A DNA stretch of 64,000 nucleotides. Source: Micromonospora okii. Its GTDB lineage: Bacteria; Actinomycetota; Actinomycetes; Mycobacteriales; Micromonosporaceae. Below, in pieces: positions 31,245 through 39,953 of this stretch. Each line of letters begins with the position of its first letter. Position 1 is the stretch's first letter. Location: NCBI RefSeq assembly GCF_020884795.1, contig NZ_BBZF01000012.1, positions 81,075 through 145,074 on the forward strand, written 5' to 3'. Position numbers and translations under genes: made by a program. The notes under the pieces were generated by a model that saw only the letters and a list, made by a program, of their open reading frames with translations, ran no database searches and was not told the DNA's origin.

Positions 31245-32105
31245 GTGGACACCACGACCTACAAGACGGCCGTGACGCAGGCGTTCAACAGCGCCGCCGC
31301 CTCGTACGACCGGATGGGTGTCGAGTTCTTCACCCCGATGGGCCGCCGGCTGGTCGAGCGGGTCGCCCCGCGGCCCGGCGAGCGGGTCCTCGACGTCGGT
31401 TGCGGCCGGGGCGCGTGCATCTTCCCCGCCGCCGAGCGGGTGGGCGCGACCGGCCGGGTGCTGGGCATCGACATCGCCGAGGCGATGGTCACCGAGGCCC
31501 GCGAGCAGGCCCGCCGCCAGGGGCTCGCCAACGTCGAGACGCGGGCCATGGACGGCGAGTACCCGGAGCTGCCGGAGCGCTCGTTCGACGTGGTGACCGG
31601 CAGCTACAGCGTGATCTTCTTCCCCGACGCCCCCGCCGCCCTGGCCCGGTACGCGAAGCTGCTCGCCGACGGCGGCCGGCTCGGCTTCACCAGCCCGGTC
31701 TTCACCCCGGACACCTTCCCCTTCCTGCCGCCGGTCTTCACCGAGCTGATCCCCCGGGAGCTGCTGCGCAACCTGCCGCCGCAGTGGCAGCCGGAGGAGC
31801 TGACCCGCCGGTTCAACAGTTGGCTCGCCGACCCGGCGGACCTGGTCCGCACCCTCGCCGACGCCGGCTTCCACACCGCCGAGGTGGTGGACGAGGAGGT
31901 GGCCATGGTCGCCGAGTCCGGCACCGCCTGGGTGGACTGGTCGCACACCCAGGGCATGCGCCTGCTCTGGCAGCACCTCCCCGAGCGGGAGAGCGGCCAG
32001 CTCCGCGAGCGCCTGATCACCGCGCTGGACGCCATGCGCGCCGGCGACGGGCCGCTGACCATCGGGGTCCCGGTCCGCTACGTCACCGCCACGGTGACCC
32101 GGTGA
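31245..32105 (+). CDS. SAM-dependent methyltransferase, class I (UbiE-like)
   Basis: A 286-aa enzyme. It starts [29 protein letters not shown]. Motif [17 protein letters not shown], lies near residue 50, followed by [16 protein letters not shown]. The motif II/post region is [40 protein letters not shown]. It is a small-molecule O- or C-methyltransferase acting on the aglycone or sugar; the target is not evident. GTG 31245 follows CGGGAG. It is first in the operon with the transglutaminase-like and UbiD-like genes (44-bp gap, then a 4-bp overlap) and is driven from the SARP-type triplet at 31118-31146. Confidence 0.88.
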   Translation: MDTTTYKTAVTQAFNSAAASYDRMGVEFFTPMGRRLVERVAPRPGERVLDVGCGRGACIFPAAERVGATGRVLGIDIAEAMVTEAREQARRQGLANVETRAMDGEYPELPERSFDVVTGSYSVIFFPDAPAALARYAKLLADGGRLGFTSPVFTPDTFPFLPPVFTELIPRELLRNLPPQWQPEELTRRFNSWLADPADLVRTLADAGFHTAEVVDEEVAMVAESGTAWVDWSHTQGMRLLWQHLPERESGQLRERLITALDAMRAGDGPLTIGVPVRYVTATVTR

Positions 32106-32149
32106 GTCCCGCCGGGCCGCCGGCCACCGACCACCCACGGGAGGAACAC

Positions 32150-32839
32150 ATGGGCACGGGCACACCGGGGGACGCCGACCTGGCGGCCACCTACTTCCTC
32201 GACCACGACTCGCCGGAGGTGGCCGACTTCGTCGCCCGCAGCGCCCCGGCCGACGCCGACCCGACGACCCGGGCCGTCGCCCTGTACTACGCCGTCCGCG
32301 ACGGCATCCAGTACGAGGTCTACTCGGCCGACCTGTCCCGCGCCGGCCTGCGGGCCAGCTCGACGCTGCGCTCCGGCACCGGCATGTGCATCCACAAGTC
32401 GATCCTGTACGCCTCGGCGCTGCGCTCCATCGGCATCCCGAGCCGGCTGGTCCTGGCCGACGTGCGCAACCACCTCACCTCCGACCGGCTGCGCTCGCTG
32501 ATGGGCGGCGACGTGTTCCGGCACCACTGCTACACCAAGGTCCACCTCGACGGGCGGTGGGTGAAGGCGACCCCGGTGTTCAGCCGGCGGCTGTGCCGGC
32601 TGTACCGCATCACCCAACTGGAGTTCGACGGGCGCACCGACAGCCTCTACCACCCGTACGACCTCGACGGGCGGCAGCACATGGAGTTCCTGCACACCCA
32701 CGGCGAGTTCAGCGACCTGCCGTACGACCGGATCGTCAGAGACCTGCGGATCGCGCACCCGGGCCTGTTCGCCGCCACCATGCGGGTCGTCGACGGCTCC
32801 CTGGAGCGCGACGCGGTGGGCGCGGCGGAGCGCCGATGA
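32150..32839 (+). CDS. Transglutaminase-like cysteine-protein-fold enzyme
   Basis: A 229-aa protein of the transglutaminase-core superfamily. The nucleophile region is STLRSGTGMCIHKSILYASALRSIGIPSRLVLADVRN with Cys80. The His region is FRHHCYTKVHLDGRWVKATPVF (His125/126). The usual Asp of the WVxxDP segment is Thr141 here, as in a common actinobacterial branch. Known members hydrolyse or form amides; AdmF of andrimid biosynthesis is a family member that makes an amide bond. It may act in acyl transfer in the pathway. GGGAGGAA precedes ATG 32150. It overlaps the UbiD-like gene by 4 bp (ATGA). Confidence 0.75.
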   Translation: MGTGTPGDADLAATYFLDHDSPEVADFVARSAPADADPTTRAVALYYAVRDGIQYEVYSADLSRAGLRASSTLRSGTGMCIHKSILYASALRSIGIPSRLVLADVRNHLTSDRLRSLMGGDVFRHHCYTKVHLDGRWVKATPVFSRRLCRLYRITQLEFDGRTDSLYHPYDLDGRQHMEFLHTHGEFSDLPYDRIVRDLRIAHPGLFAATMRVVDGSLERDAVGAAERR

Positions 32840-34359
32840 CCCGGTCCGTCGCCGCCGCCGCCGTCGCCGACCCGGCGCTGTCGATGCGCGGCGCCGTCGC
32901 GGCCCTCCGCCGGACCGACCCGGGCCGCTACCACGTGCGCGGCCCGCTCGGCCCCGACGACATCGCCGCCGACTACGCGCGCCGGTACGCGGGCGTGCCG
33001 GCCACCTCCCGGGCCGTGCCGGAGGACGTCGTCCGCTACCGCACCGGCCGGCACGACATCCCGGTGCTGCTCGGCCTGTACGGCGACGCCGAGCGGGTGC
33101 GCGGCTGGCTGCCCGGCTACCCGCGCCGGGTGGACCGCGCCGGGGTGCGCCGGCTGCTCGGCGCGGCCCGCCCGGCGGTCACCGGCGAGCGGCGCGCCGA
33201 GCGCCGCCCGGTCGACCTCGCGGCGCTGCCGGTGCTGCGGACCACCGACCGGGACGCCGGCGGTTACCTCACCGCCGGCATGGTGCTCGCCGACGGCGGG
33301 GCGGCCCTGTCGGTGCACCGGATGCTGGTGCTCGACCGGGAGCGGCTGGCCTTGTGGATGGTCCCCGGCCGCACCCTGGCCCGGCGGTACGACGAGGCGC
33401 TGCGGGCCGGCCGGCGGCTGCCCGTGTCGGTCAACATCGGCGTGCCCCCGGCGGCGATGGTCGCCTCCGCGCTGGGCGGCCGGTTCCTGCCGGCCGGGGT
33501 CGACAAGCTCGCCGTGGCCGGTGCCCTGGCCGGCGCGCCGCTGACCCTGGCCGGCGCGGAGACCCAGCCGGTGCCGGTGCTCGCCGAGTCGGAGATCGTG
33601 CTGGAGGGGTACCTCGACGGGAGCACCGCCGACGAGACCCTCGGCGACCGGGTAACCGGCTCGTTGCCGGAGTTCCTCGGCTACCACGGCCGGGGCCAGG
33701 CGGGGCTGCCGGTGATCACGGTGACCGGGATGACCGTGCGCCCCGGGGCGGCGTACCAGGCGGTGATCGGGCCGGGCCGGGAGCAGTCGGTGATCCTCGG
33801 CCTGGCCGCGGCGCTCTCCGTCGCGCTCGCCGGCCGGTCCCCGGACTGGAACCTGCTCCACGACCTGCACCTCTCGCCCGCCGGGGGCGGTCTGCTGACC
33901 CTCGCGGCCAGCCTGCGCAAGACCGGCCCGGCGGACGACGCCGCGCCCGCCCGGCTGGCCCGGGAGGTGTTCGACGCGCACCCGTTCACCAAGCTCGTCG
34001 TCTTCACCGACGACGACGTGGACGTGCGCGTCGACGAGGACGTGCTGTGGGCGCTGTCCACCCGGGCCAACCTGGGCAGCGACTGCGTGACCTTCGACGA
34101 CTACCCGCCGCTGCCGATGGACCCGTCGCAGACCGACGCCTGGCTCGCCGAGCGGGGCCGCCCCGGCCGGTCGTACGTGGACGCCACGGTGCCGTACCGG
34201 GTCCGGGGCCTCGCCGAGCGGGCCTTCGCCGGGCCGCCGCCCCGGCCCCGGCGGGCCGCCCGCCCGGCCGACGCGCCCGCCGCCGCGACGACGCCCATCC
34301 CCACCGGGGTGCCCACCACGCCGGCCCGGGGTCGGGTTTTCGATCGCGGTCCCGCTTGA
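32836..34359 (+). CDS. UbiD-family (prenylated-FMN) decarboxylase
   Basis: A 507-aa protein of usual UbiD length. The catalytic Arg (HRM, Arg162) and the Glu pair Glu253/Glu258 in AESEIVLEG are in place. The prFMN-binding segment SVNIGVPPAAMVASA and the C-terminal HPFTKLVVFTDDDVDVRVDEDVLWALSTRAN are clear. UbiD enzymes decarboxylate, reversibly, aromatic and alpha,beta-unsaturated acids using prenylated FMN made by UbiX. No ubiX gene is in the window, so the cofactor must come from elsewhere. The substrate could be an aromatic acid or an unsaturated polyketide acid. The last 50 residues are a Pro/Ala/Arg-rich tail outside the family core. It is coupled to the transglutaminase-like gene. Confidence 0.87.
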   Translation: MTRSVAAAAVADPALSMRGAVAALRRTDPGRYHVRGPLGPDDIAADYARRYAGVPATSRAVPEDVVRYRTGRHDIPVLLGLYGDAERVRGWLPGYPRRVDRAGVRRLLGAARPAVTGERRAERRPVDLAALPVLRTTDRDAGGYLTAGMVLADGGAALSVHRMLVLDRERLALWMVPGRTLARRYDEALRAGRRLPVSVNIGVPPAAMVASALGGRFLPAGVDKLAVAGALAGAPLTLAGAETQPVPVLAESEIVLEGYLDGSTADETLGDRVTGSLPEFLGYHGRGQAGLPVITVTGMTVRPGAAYQAVIGPGREQSVILGLAAALSVALAGRSPDWNLLHDLHLSPAGGGLLTLAASLRKTGPADDAAPARLAREVFDAHPFTKLVVFTDDDVDVRVDEDVLWALSTRANLGSDCVTFDDYPPLPMDPSQTDAWLAERGRPGRSYVDATVPYRVRGLAERAFAGPPPRPRRAARPADAPAAATTPIPTGVPTTPARGRVFDRGPA

Positions 34360-34421
34360 ACCGGCGCGGGGGCGGGCGGGATGCTGAATGAATCAACGTA
34401 TGCCGATTTCTGGAGGTCCGG

Positions 34422-35267
34422 ATGCGCCGCTCGCCCCTGCTCGCCCTCCTGCTCGCCGTCCCCCTGATCGCGCCGCCGGCGATCGCCGAGGCCGCCCCCG
34501 CCCCCGCGCCCGTCGTCGCCCCCGCACCCACCGAAGGCCCGGTCGGCACCGCCTGGACCGTGGAACCGGCCACCGGCCGGACCACCGTCACCGTCGACGA
34601 CACGGTCGGCGCGAGCGGGCTCGTCGCCCTGCGCGACCGCCTGGCCGGCACCGGCGCGGTCGTCCGCCGCGAGCCGGGACGGCTGCGCCCCCTGATCGCC
34701 GCCGGCCAGCCCGTCTACGGCGGCGGGCCGCCCTGCTCGCTCGGGGCCAACGTCCGCAGCGGCACCACGTACTACTTCCTCACCGCCGGCCACTGCACGT
34801 CGACCGCCTCCACCTGGACCGCCGACGGCGCCGGCACCCAGGTGCTCGGCGTCCGCGTCGGCACCAGCTTCCCCGGCAACGACTACGGCATCGTCCGCTA
34901 CACCACCACGACGATCCCCCACCCCAGCGCCGTCTACACGTACCCGGGCACGCTGCCCGTCACCGGCGTCGCCACGCCGGCCGTCGGCATGGCCGTCTGC
35001 CGCAGCGGCTCCACCACGGGTGTGCGGTGCGGCACGATCACCGCGCTCAACGTCACGGTCAACTACGCCGAGGGGTCGGTCTCCGGGCTGATCCGCACCA
35101 ACATCTGCGGCGAGCCCGGCGACAGCGGCGGCCCCCTCTACGTCGCCGCCACCGGGAAGATCGTCGGCATCCTCTCCGGCGGCAGCGGCAACTGCACCAC
35201 CGGCGGCACCACCTACTACCAGCCGATCGGCGAGATCCTCGCCGCGTACGGGGTGACCATCCCCTGA
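34422..35267 (+). CDS. Secreted S1-family serine protease (alpha-lytic/streptogrisin-like)
   Basis: A 281-aa pre-pro-protease. The signal peptide is [25 protein letters not shown] and is followed by a short pro-region. The catalytic triad is visible: His in FLTAGHCT near residue 125, Asp in GNDYGIVRY near 155 and Ser in [12 protein letters not shown] near 236. Paired Cys around the His and Ser fit the disulfides of the family. The pro-region is shorter than in alpha-lytic protease. GGAGG precedes ATG 34422. It is a general extracellular protease with no clear link to the clusters on either side. Confidence 0.92.
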   Translation: MRRSPLLALLLAVPLIAPPAIAEAAPAPAPVVAPAPTEGPVGTAWTVEPATGRTTVTVDDTVGASGLVALRDRLAGTGAVVRREPGRLRPLIAAGQPVYGGGPPCSLGANVRSGTTYYFLTAGHCTSTASTWTADGAGTQVLGVRVGTSFPGNDYGIVRYTTTTIPHPSAVYTYPGTLPVTGVATPAVGMAVCRSGSTTGVRCGTITALNVTVNYAEGSVSGLIRTNICGEPGDSGGPLYVAATGKIVGILSGGSGNCTTGGTTYYQPIGEILAAYGVTIP

Positions 35268-35289
35268 GGCCGACGGCCGGGCGGCGGCG

Positions 35290-36252
35290 TCACGCGGCGA
35301 AGTGCGGGTTCCCCACCGTCAGCCGCAGCGTGTAGCCGCCCGGCCCCCGGTGCGCCGTGACGTGGTTGCACGACTGGTGCGTGATCCACAGGCCGAGACC
35401 GCCCTCCGCGCCGTCGCCCGCCGGGATCAGGCCGGCGAAGGGGTCCTTCGGCCCGTCTCCGCCGTCGGAGACCGTCGCCACCATCCGGTCCGGCCCCACC
35501 CACAGCCGCAGCCGCACCGTCGGCCGGCCGTGGCGCAGCGCGTTGGTCACCGTCTCGCTGACCGCCACCACCAGGTTCTCGACGTCGTCGACGGGCAGCA
35601 CGCCCCGGTCGGCGGCGTGCACGGCGGCCCGCGCCTGCGCCGCCGTGGGGTCGGTCAGCTCGACCTGCGGCGGGGCCGCCTGGAGCGGGTCGGGCAGCAC
35701 CGGCCGGTTCTCCCGCAGGTACGTCATCGGCTCCGTGTAGGTGGGGCTGGGCACGTGCCGGCCGTCCGGGGTCAGGTGGCGGGGATGGGTGCGCGCCACG
35801 TCGTCGAGCACCGCCCCGGGCGTGGTCCGCAGGTCGTACGCGCACAGGCTCCACAGCGGGAACTCGTCGTACGCGTGGTTGATCGCCGACTCGTACCGGG
35901 CCCACCAGTCCCAGGTCACCCCCAGGGCCCACGCGGGCAGCTCGCCGATGATGCGGATCTGCCCCGCCCCGCCGGCCACGTACCCGGCGAGCATCTCCCG
36001 GTACCGCCGGATGGCGCCGGTCGGTCGGGCGTAGACGTCGCCGCCGGCCAGGAAGAGCACCCCGGAGTCGGCGGGCAGCGCGCGCCGGAGCAGGTCGGCG
36101 TTGCGCTCGCCGAAGGAGACCACGCTCGGCTCGCCGGCCGCGACCCCGTCGAGCAGGAACGGCACCGCGACCGCCAGCAGCTCCTCCGCCGAGCGGTAGC
36201 AGACCGCCTCGTGGAAGTAGCCGTGGTGGCCGGCGGCGGCACCCGTCCTCAT
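35290..36252 (-). CDS. MEDS-domain protein with HATPase (anti-sigma/serine-kinase-like) domain
   Basis: A 320-aa protein. Residues 5-180 form a MEDS (MEthanogen/methylotroph, DcmR sensory) domain: HEAVCYRSAEELLAVAVPFLLDGVAAGEPSVV. The C-terminus is a GHKL/HATPase_c_2 fold with NLVVAVSETVTNALRHG (N box) and VSDGGDGPKDPF (G1), then GGLGLWITHQSCNHV. It is an RsbW-type kinase or anti-sigma factor sensing an unknown signal. It overlaps the upstream MEDS-STAS gene (ATGA), giving a two-gene partner-switching module. Confidence 0.85.
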   Translation of the reverse strand: MRTGAAAGHHGYFHEAVCYRSAEELLAVAVPFLLDGVAAGEPSVVSFGERNADLLRRALPADSGVLFLAGGDVYARPTGAIRRYREMLAGYVAGGAGQIRIIGELPAWALGVTWDWWARYESAINHAYDEFPLWSLCAYDLRTTPGAVLDDVARTHPRHLTPDGRHVPSPTYTEPMTYLRENRPVLPDPLQAAPPQVELTDPTAAQARAAVHAADRGVLPVDDVENLVVAVSETVTNALRHGRPTVRLRLWVGPDRMVATVSDGGDGPKDPFAGLIPAGDGAEGGLGLWITHQSCNHVTAHRGPGGYTLRLTVGNPHFAA

Positions 36253-37076
36253 CCGACGACCTCCACACGCAGGTCAGGTAGGTCCAGCAGCGCGACGAGC
36301 CGGGCCACGCCGGGGCCGGCCGCGCGCAGCACGGCCACGGCGCCCTGGCGGCGGGCGTGGTCGCGCAGGAGCAGCAGGGAGCGGTGGTCGACGAAGCGCA
36401 GGTGGGACGCCTCGATCACCAGCCGCCCGTCGACCGGGCGCGGGTCGGCCCGGTCCAGCGCGAGGGCGAACAGGTCGTGGGTCGACTGGTCCAGCTCACC
36501 GGCCAGCCCGGCCCGGCCCCGGTCGGCGGCGTAGAGCCGGAACAGCACGCCCTCGGCGTTGCCCCCCGGGTGCAGGCACGCCAGTTCGGCGACCGCCTGT
36601 TCGCCCAGCACGGCGGGATCGTAGACGCACATCGCCGAGAATGGGTGGGTGCGCATGTACCGGTCGATCAGGTGCTCGTACCGGGTGAAGGCCCTGCGCT
36701 GCGCCGGGGTGCGGACCAGCCCGGTGGCCTCCGCCACCACCCGCAGCCCGGTGTGGCCGGCGGCCAGGGCGGCCCCGGTCGCCTCCGCGTACGCCCGCAC
36801 CTGGGCCGCCACGTCGGCGACCCGGTCCTCGACGTAGGTGCCGCCCAGCGGGACGACCCGGGCGGCCCCGCTGCGCAGGGCGTCGTCGAAGCCGGGGACG
36901 GCGCGCAGCCAGGACTCCACCGCCGCCGCGTCCCGCTCCGTCACGTACCAGACCTGCTCGCCGGCGGCCAGGCCGGCGGAGAGGAACGCGAGGGCCGCGG
37001 CCTCGAAGGCGGCCGGGTCGTCCCGCCGCCAGCACGGGTGGTCGGCGGGCAGCGCGGGGTGTGCGTCGCCGCTCAT
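36249..37076 (-). CDS. MEDS-domain protein with STAS (anti-sigma-antagonist-like) domain
   Basis: A 275-aa protein. The N-terminal MEDS domain resembles that of its partner (AALAFLSAGLAAGEQVWYVTERD; YEHLIDRYMRTHPFSAMCVYDP). The last about 95 residues form a STAS-like fold (RLVIEASHLRFVDHRSLLLLRDHARRQGAVAVLRAAGPGVARLVALLDLPDL). The usual phosphorylatable Ser of the DSSG-type loop reads FVDHRSLL, so Ser is offset or lost. With the overlapping kinase-like gene it forms a stress or general-regulation pair. ATG 37076 is the start of the conserved region. Confidence 0.8.
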   Translation of the reverse strand: MSGDAHPALPADHPCWRRDDPAAFEAAALAFLSAGLAAGEQVWYVTERDAAAVESWLRAVPGFDDALRSGAARVVPLGGTYVEDRVADVAAQVRAYAEATGAALAAGHTGLRVVAEATGLVRTPAQRRAFTRYEHLIDRYMRTHPFSAMCVYDPAVLGEQAVAELACLHPGGNAEGVLFRLYAADRGRAGLAGELDQSTHDLFALALDRADPRPVDGRLVIEASHLRFVDHRSLLLLRDHARRQGAVAVLRAAGPGVARLVALLDLPDLRVEVVG

Positions 37077-37171
37077 GCCTGCCGTCCCATGCCGCCAGTC
37101 TAGGCCCATCCCAGCCGGCTGCCCCGGCCCCGGTGGGCCGGCCGCCCAGGTGGAGGCGGGACTCCCCGGGG

Positions 37172-37732
37172 TCAGCGCCTGCGCAGGGCGCCCAGCGCGC
37201 CGCCCCAGGCGATCACCTGGTTGAGCATGTCGTCGACGAGCCTGGCCTGCGCCGGGACCGGCCGGAACTCGGCGAAGTTGACGAAGTCCGTGAGCAGGGA
37301 GAGCGACACCTGGGACCGGACGCTGGCGACCTCGACCTGGGCCAGGACCAGCCGCAGGTGCTCGGCCGCCCGGGTGCCGCCGTGCACCCCGTAGCTGACC
37401 AGCCCGGCCGCTTTGTTCGTCCACTCGTGGTAGAGGAAGTCGATCGCGTCCTTGAGGACCCCGGGCACCGAGTGGTTGTACTCCGGGGTGACGAAGATAT
37501 ACGCGTCGAACGAGGCGACCCGGGCGGCCCACTCGCGCACCGCCGGGTCGTCGGACGGGGCCATCGCGGGCGGCAGCGGCAGGTTCAGGCGCGGCAGCGG
37601 ATGGTCGGCGAGGTCCAGCAGTTCGACCTTGGCGTCGCCCCGCTGGGCGGCGATGTCCCGTACCCAGCGGGCCACCGCCTCGGCCTTGCGGCCCGGGCGG
37701 GTGCTGCCGACGACGACACCGATGCTGATCAT
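37172..37732 (-). CDS. NADPH-dependent FMN reductase (flavodoxin-like)
   Basis: A 186-aa protein. The FMN phosphate loop is GVVVGSTRPGRKAEAVARWV (residues 5-24). The second flavin contact is FVTPEYNHSVPGVLKDAIDFLYHEW near residue 80, the YNxSxPGxLKNAID signature. It reduces FMN, quinones or azo compounds with NAD(P)H. Here it could supply reduced flavin to the aromatic hydroxylase or reduce a quinone product, or it may be a housekeeping gene. It is 31 bp upstream of no other leftward gene; the ROK gene ends 31 bp to its right and reads the same way, so co-transcription is possible. Confidence 0.85.
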   Translation of the reverse strand: MISIGVVVGSTRPGRKAEAVARWVRDIAAQRGDAKVELLDLADHPLPRLNLPLPPAMAPSDDPAVREWAARVASFDAYIFVTPEYNHSVPGVLKDAIDFLYHEWTNKAAGLVSYGVHGGTRAAEHLRLVLAQVEVASVRSQVSLSLLTDFVNFAEFRPVPAQARLVDDMLNQVIAWGGALGALRRR

Positions 37733-37763
37733 GCGGGTTCCTCTCGGGGACGAAGGGGGAGGA

Positions 37764-38822
37764 TCATCCGTCGGCGCCGGCCAGGTTCCGGGCCAGCGCC
37801 ACCGCGCCGTACAACGAGGAGAGCCCGCCCAGGGCAGCGGCCCGGACGGCGGGTGCCGGGCGGCCCGGCCGGGCGAGCCGGGCGGCCTCCCGCGCGACCA
37901 GGTCGACGAAGCCGGGCAGCCCGGCGGCGAACCCGCCGCCCAGCACCGCCACGGCCGGGTCGACCAGCTCGCCGAGGCTGACCACGGCCGCCGCGAGCGC
38001 CGTGCCGGCGGGACGGACCGCCTCGTGCGCCCACGGCTGATCGCTCGCCAGCCCGTCGCGCAGCTCCGCGAAGCCCACCTCCGCGCCCCGGGCGGCGCTG
38101 GCCCGGCGCAGGGTGGCCGGGCCGGAGGCGAGCGCCTGGAGGCAGCCGTGCCGCCCGCAGTCGCACCGGGGCCCGTCGAGGTCGATCACCAGGTGGCCGA
38201 CCTCGGGGGAGCCCCGGCCCGGCCCCGGCAGCGGCCGGCCGCCGAGGACCACGCCCCCGCCCACGCCGGTGCCGACCCCCAGGTAGACGACGTCGTCCGC
38301 GCCCGCGTGCCGGGCCTCGGCGAGCGCCGCGAGATCCCCGTCGTCGGCCCAGGCCGTCCGGCTGTCGGGGAAGAGGCGGCGCAGCGTCGCGTCGAACGGC
38401 AGCCCGGCCCAGCTCGGCCGGCCCGGCCAGACGCTCACCCGGCCGGTCGGGTCGGTGGTGCCGGGCATCGCCACCCCGACGGCGGCGAACCGCAGCCCGG
38501 ACCCGGCGCGCAGCGCGTCCACCGCGTCGGCCAGCGCCGCCACGTCGGCCTCGACGCCGCCGCCGGGCCAGGTCAGCACCCGCTCGTACGCCTGACCCGT
38601 CGCGCCGTTCCGCGCCGCACCACCGGCCGTCGCGCCGTCTTCCGGTGCACGGCCGGCTGTCGTGCCCGCTTCCACCGGGCCGTCGGTCGTCGTGCCCGCT
38701 TCCACCGCGCCGTCGGTCGTCGCGCCCGCTTCCACCGCGCCGTCGACCGGCTCGGCGCGCAGGGCGACCTTGGTGCCGCCGATGTCGACCCCGAGGACGC
38801 CGACGTCGCTGTGCCCGGGCAC
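37764..38822 (-). CDS. rifN: ROK-family sugar kinase, kanosamine 6-kinase candidate (RifN-like)
   Basis: A 352-aa ROK kinase: phosphate-1 motif GVLGVDIGGTKVALR, YLGVGTGVGGGVVLGG, and the ROK zinc/signature region EVGHLVIDLDGPRCDCGRHGCLQALASG. In rifamycin biosynthesis RifN phosphorylates kanosamine to kanosamine 6-phosphate, the entry to the aminoshikimate pathway. The AHBA synthase, RifL- and RifM-like genes lie within 5 kb. An odd insert near residues 26-66 consists of 10-aa repeats (VEAGTTTDGP-like) encoded by 30-bp DNA repeats and is absent from usual ROK kinases. GTG 38822 lies 6 bp after the DoxX stop codon. Confidence 0.83.
   Translation of the reverse strand: MPGHSDVGVLGVDIGGTKVALRAEPVDGAVEAGATTDGAVEAGTTTDGPVEAGTTAGRAPEDGATAGGAARNGATGQAYERVLTWPGGGVEADVAALADAVDALRAGSGLRFAAVGVAMPGTTDPTGRVSVWPGRPSWAGLPFDATLRRLFPDSRTAWADDGDLAALAEARHAGADDVVYLGVGTGVGGGVVLGGRPLPGPGRGSPEVGHLVIDLDGPRCDCGRHGCLQALASGPATLRRASAARGAEVGFAELRDGLASDQPWAHEAVRPAGTALAAAVVSLGELVDPAVAVLGGGFAAGLPGFVDLVAREAARLARPGRPAPAVRAAALGGLSSLYGAVALARNLAGADG
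38661..38750. repeat. 30-bp tandem repeat inside the rifN-like gene
   Basis: Three units of 30 bp containing CGTGCCCGCTTCCACC, each encoding a 10-aa repeat, with a degenerate fourth to the left. In frame, so the gene stays open. Confidence 0.85.
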
Positions 38823-38828
38823 CGGCGG

Positions 38829-39182
38829 TCAGCCCGCGAGCACGTGCAGCACCGCGACCGCGCCGGCCGCCACCGCGAACAGCAGGGGCATCAGCGACAC
38901 CGGCAGCGGGTCGCGGGCGCGCAGGTGGTAGATCACCGCGCCGATCATCTCCAGGACGATGCCCACCGCCGCCGCGATCCCGGCCGGCGGCCAGAAGAGA
39001 CCGACGATCAGGCCGACGACCCCGGCCAGGTCCAGTACCCCGAGGATCTTGGTGAGGCCCACGGAGACGCCGATATGGTCCATCTGCTCGCGCGTCCGCT
39101 GCTGACCGAGGAGCTTGCTGAGGCCGACGCTCAGGAAGACGGCGGCCAGGATGACGGTGAGGGTGATGAGGGGGATTCGCAC
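38829..39182 (-). CDS. DoxX-family membrane protein
   Basis: A 117-aa protein with four hydrophobic helices: PLITLTVILAAVFLSVGLSKLLG, ILGVLDLAGVVGLIVGLFW, AGIAAAVGIVLEMIGAVIYHL and LMPLLFAVAAGAVAVLHVL. This is the DoxX-like layout. Members associate with oxidoreductases or quinone/redox membrane complexes; the function here is unknown. GTG 39182 follows AAGGAAG. It lies between the AroQ-like and ROK genes in the same leftward operon, which links it to AHBA supply by position only. Confidence 0.8.
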   Translation of the reverse strand: MRIPLITLTVILAAVFLSVGLSKLLGQQRTREQMDHIGVSVGLTKILGVLDLAGVVGLIVGLFWPPAGIAAAVGIVLEMIGAVIYHLRARDPLPVSLMPLLFAVAAGAVAVLHVLAG

Positions 39183-39274
39183 GTCGCTTCCTTCATGGAC
39201 GGTTGACGATTCGCCCGACCCTACCGACCGTCGGGCGCCCGGGGCCGGGAACGCGGCCGGGGCGGCGTGGCGTG

Positions 39275-39706
39275 CTACTCCACCGTGGCGACCAGGGCGC
39301 GGGCGGCCAGCCGGTAGCCCAGCGAGCCGAGCCCGACGATGATCCCGCTGGCCAGTGGGGCGAGCACCGAGTCGTGCCGGAAGCTCTCCCGGGCCCACAC
39401 GTTGGACAGGTGGACCTCCATCCACGGCCGGGGATAGTTGGCCAGCGCGTCGCGCAGGCTCCACCCCGCGATCATCAGGGCCCCCGGGTTCACGATCGCG
39501 CCCACCGTGTCGTAGTGCTCCTGCACCGTACGGACCAGGGCGCCCTCGCAGTCGTGCTGCACGGCGACCACCCGCCAGCCGCGCGCCGCGACCTCCTCGC
39601 CGACCGCCCGTTCGATGTCGGCGAGCGTGTCGGTGCCGTAGATCTCCGGCTCGCGTCGACCGAGGATGCCCAGGTTCGGGCCGTTCAGCAGGAGCACATC
39701 GGACAC
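39275..39706 (-). CDS. rifJ: Type II dehydroquinase, aminodehydroquinate dehydratase candidate (RifJ-like)
   Basis: A 143-aa AroQ-type enzyme. LLLNGPNLGILGRREPEIYG contains the catalytic Arg and Tyr of the flexible loop, and the end WMEVHLSNVWARESFRHDSV carries EVHLSN and the FRH. The central motif differs: NPGAYTHTS of ordinary AroQ reads NPGALMIAGWS, losing the His-containing THTS segment. In the aminoshikimate pathway RifJ dehydrates 5-deoxy-5-amino-3-dehydroquinate. The altered motif may reflect the amino substrate. It leads the leftward operon with DoxX and ROK genes and is divergent from AHBA synthase. Confidence 0.85.
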   Translation of the reverse strand: MSDVLLLNGPNLGILGRREPEIYGTDTLADIERAVGEEVAARGWRVVAVQHDCEGALVRTVQEHYDTVGAIVNPGALMIAGWSLRDALANYPRPWMEVHLSNVWARESFRHDSVLAPLASGIIVGLGSLGYRLAARALVATVE

Positions 39707-39811
39707 AGTTCACCTCGCGTGGATCGCCCCGGCGGACCGGCGACAGATTCCACGCAGTCTAGTCGTGCCGGCCGCTTCGGGTGGACCGCCGTCGATGTGA
39801 TGTGCGAACTA

Positions 39812-39836
39812 AGGGGTGGGTAGGGGCTGCTAGGGG
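39812..39836 (+). promoter_or_regulatory. AGGGG direct repeats upstream of AHBA synthase
   Basis: AGGGG occurs at 39812, 39822 and 39832, a 10-bp period, within CTAAGGGGTGGGTAGGGG context, 118 bp before ATG 39954. A similar pair precedes the PKS gene (47607-47623). It is a likely activator site of unknown type. Confidence 0.5.
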
Positions 39837-39953
39837 ACGTGAGCGGCCCTTCGGTTCGGTTAGCGTCCACCGCGAGCCGATGACGCCGCGCGCCGCGCCG
39901 ACGCGGGACGGGCGGGCAACCGCTGGTCCTCCTGGACAGGGAAGTGGGAAGTC

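Noticed and set aside
32150..32839. RifF-type amide synthase (arylamine N-acetyltransferase fold) for ring closure
   Set aside because: The Cys and His spacing and the surrounding motifs are of the transglutaminase core, not of NAT/RifF; the true amide synthase is probably outside the window.
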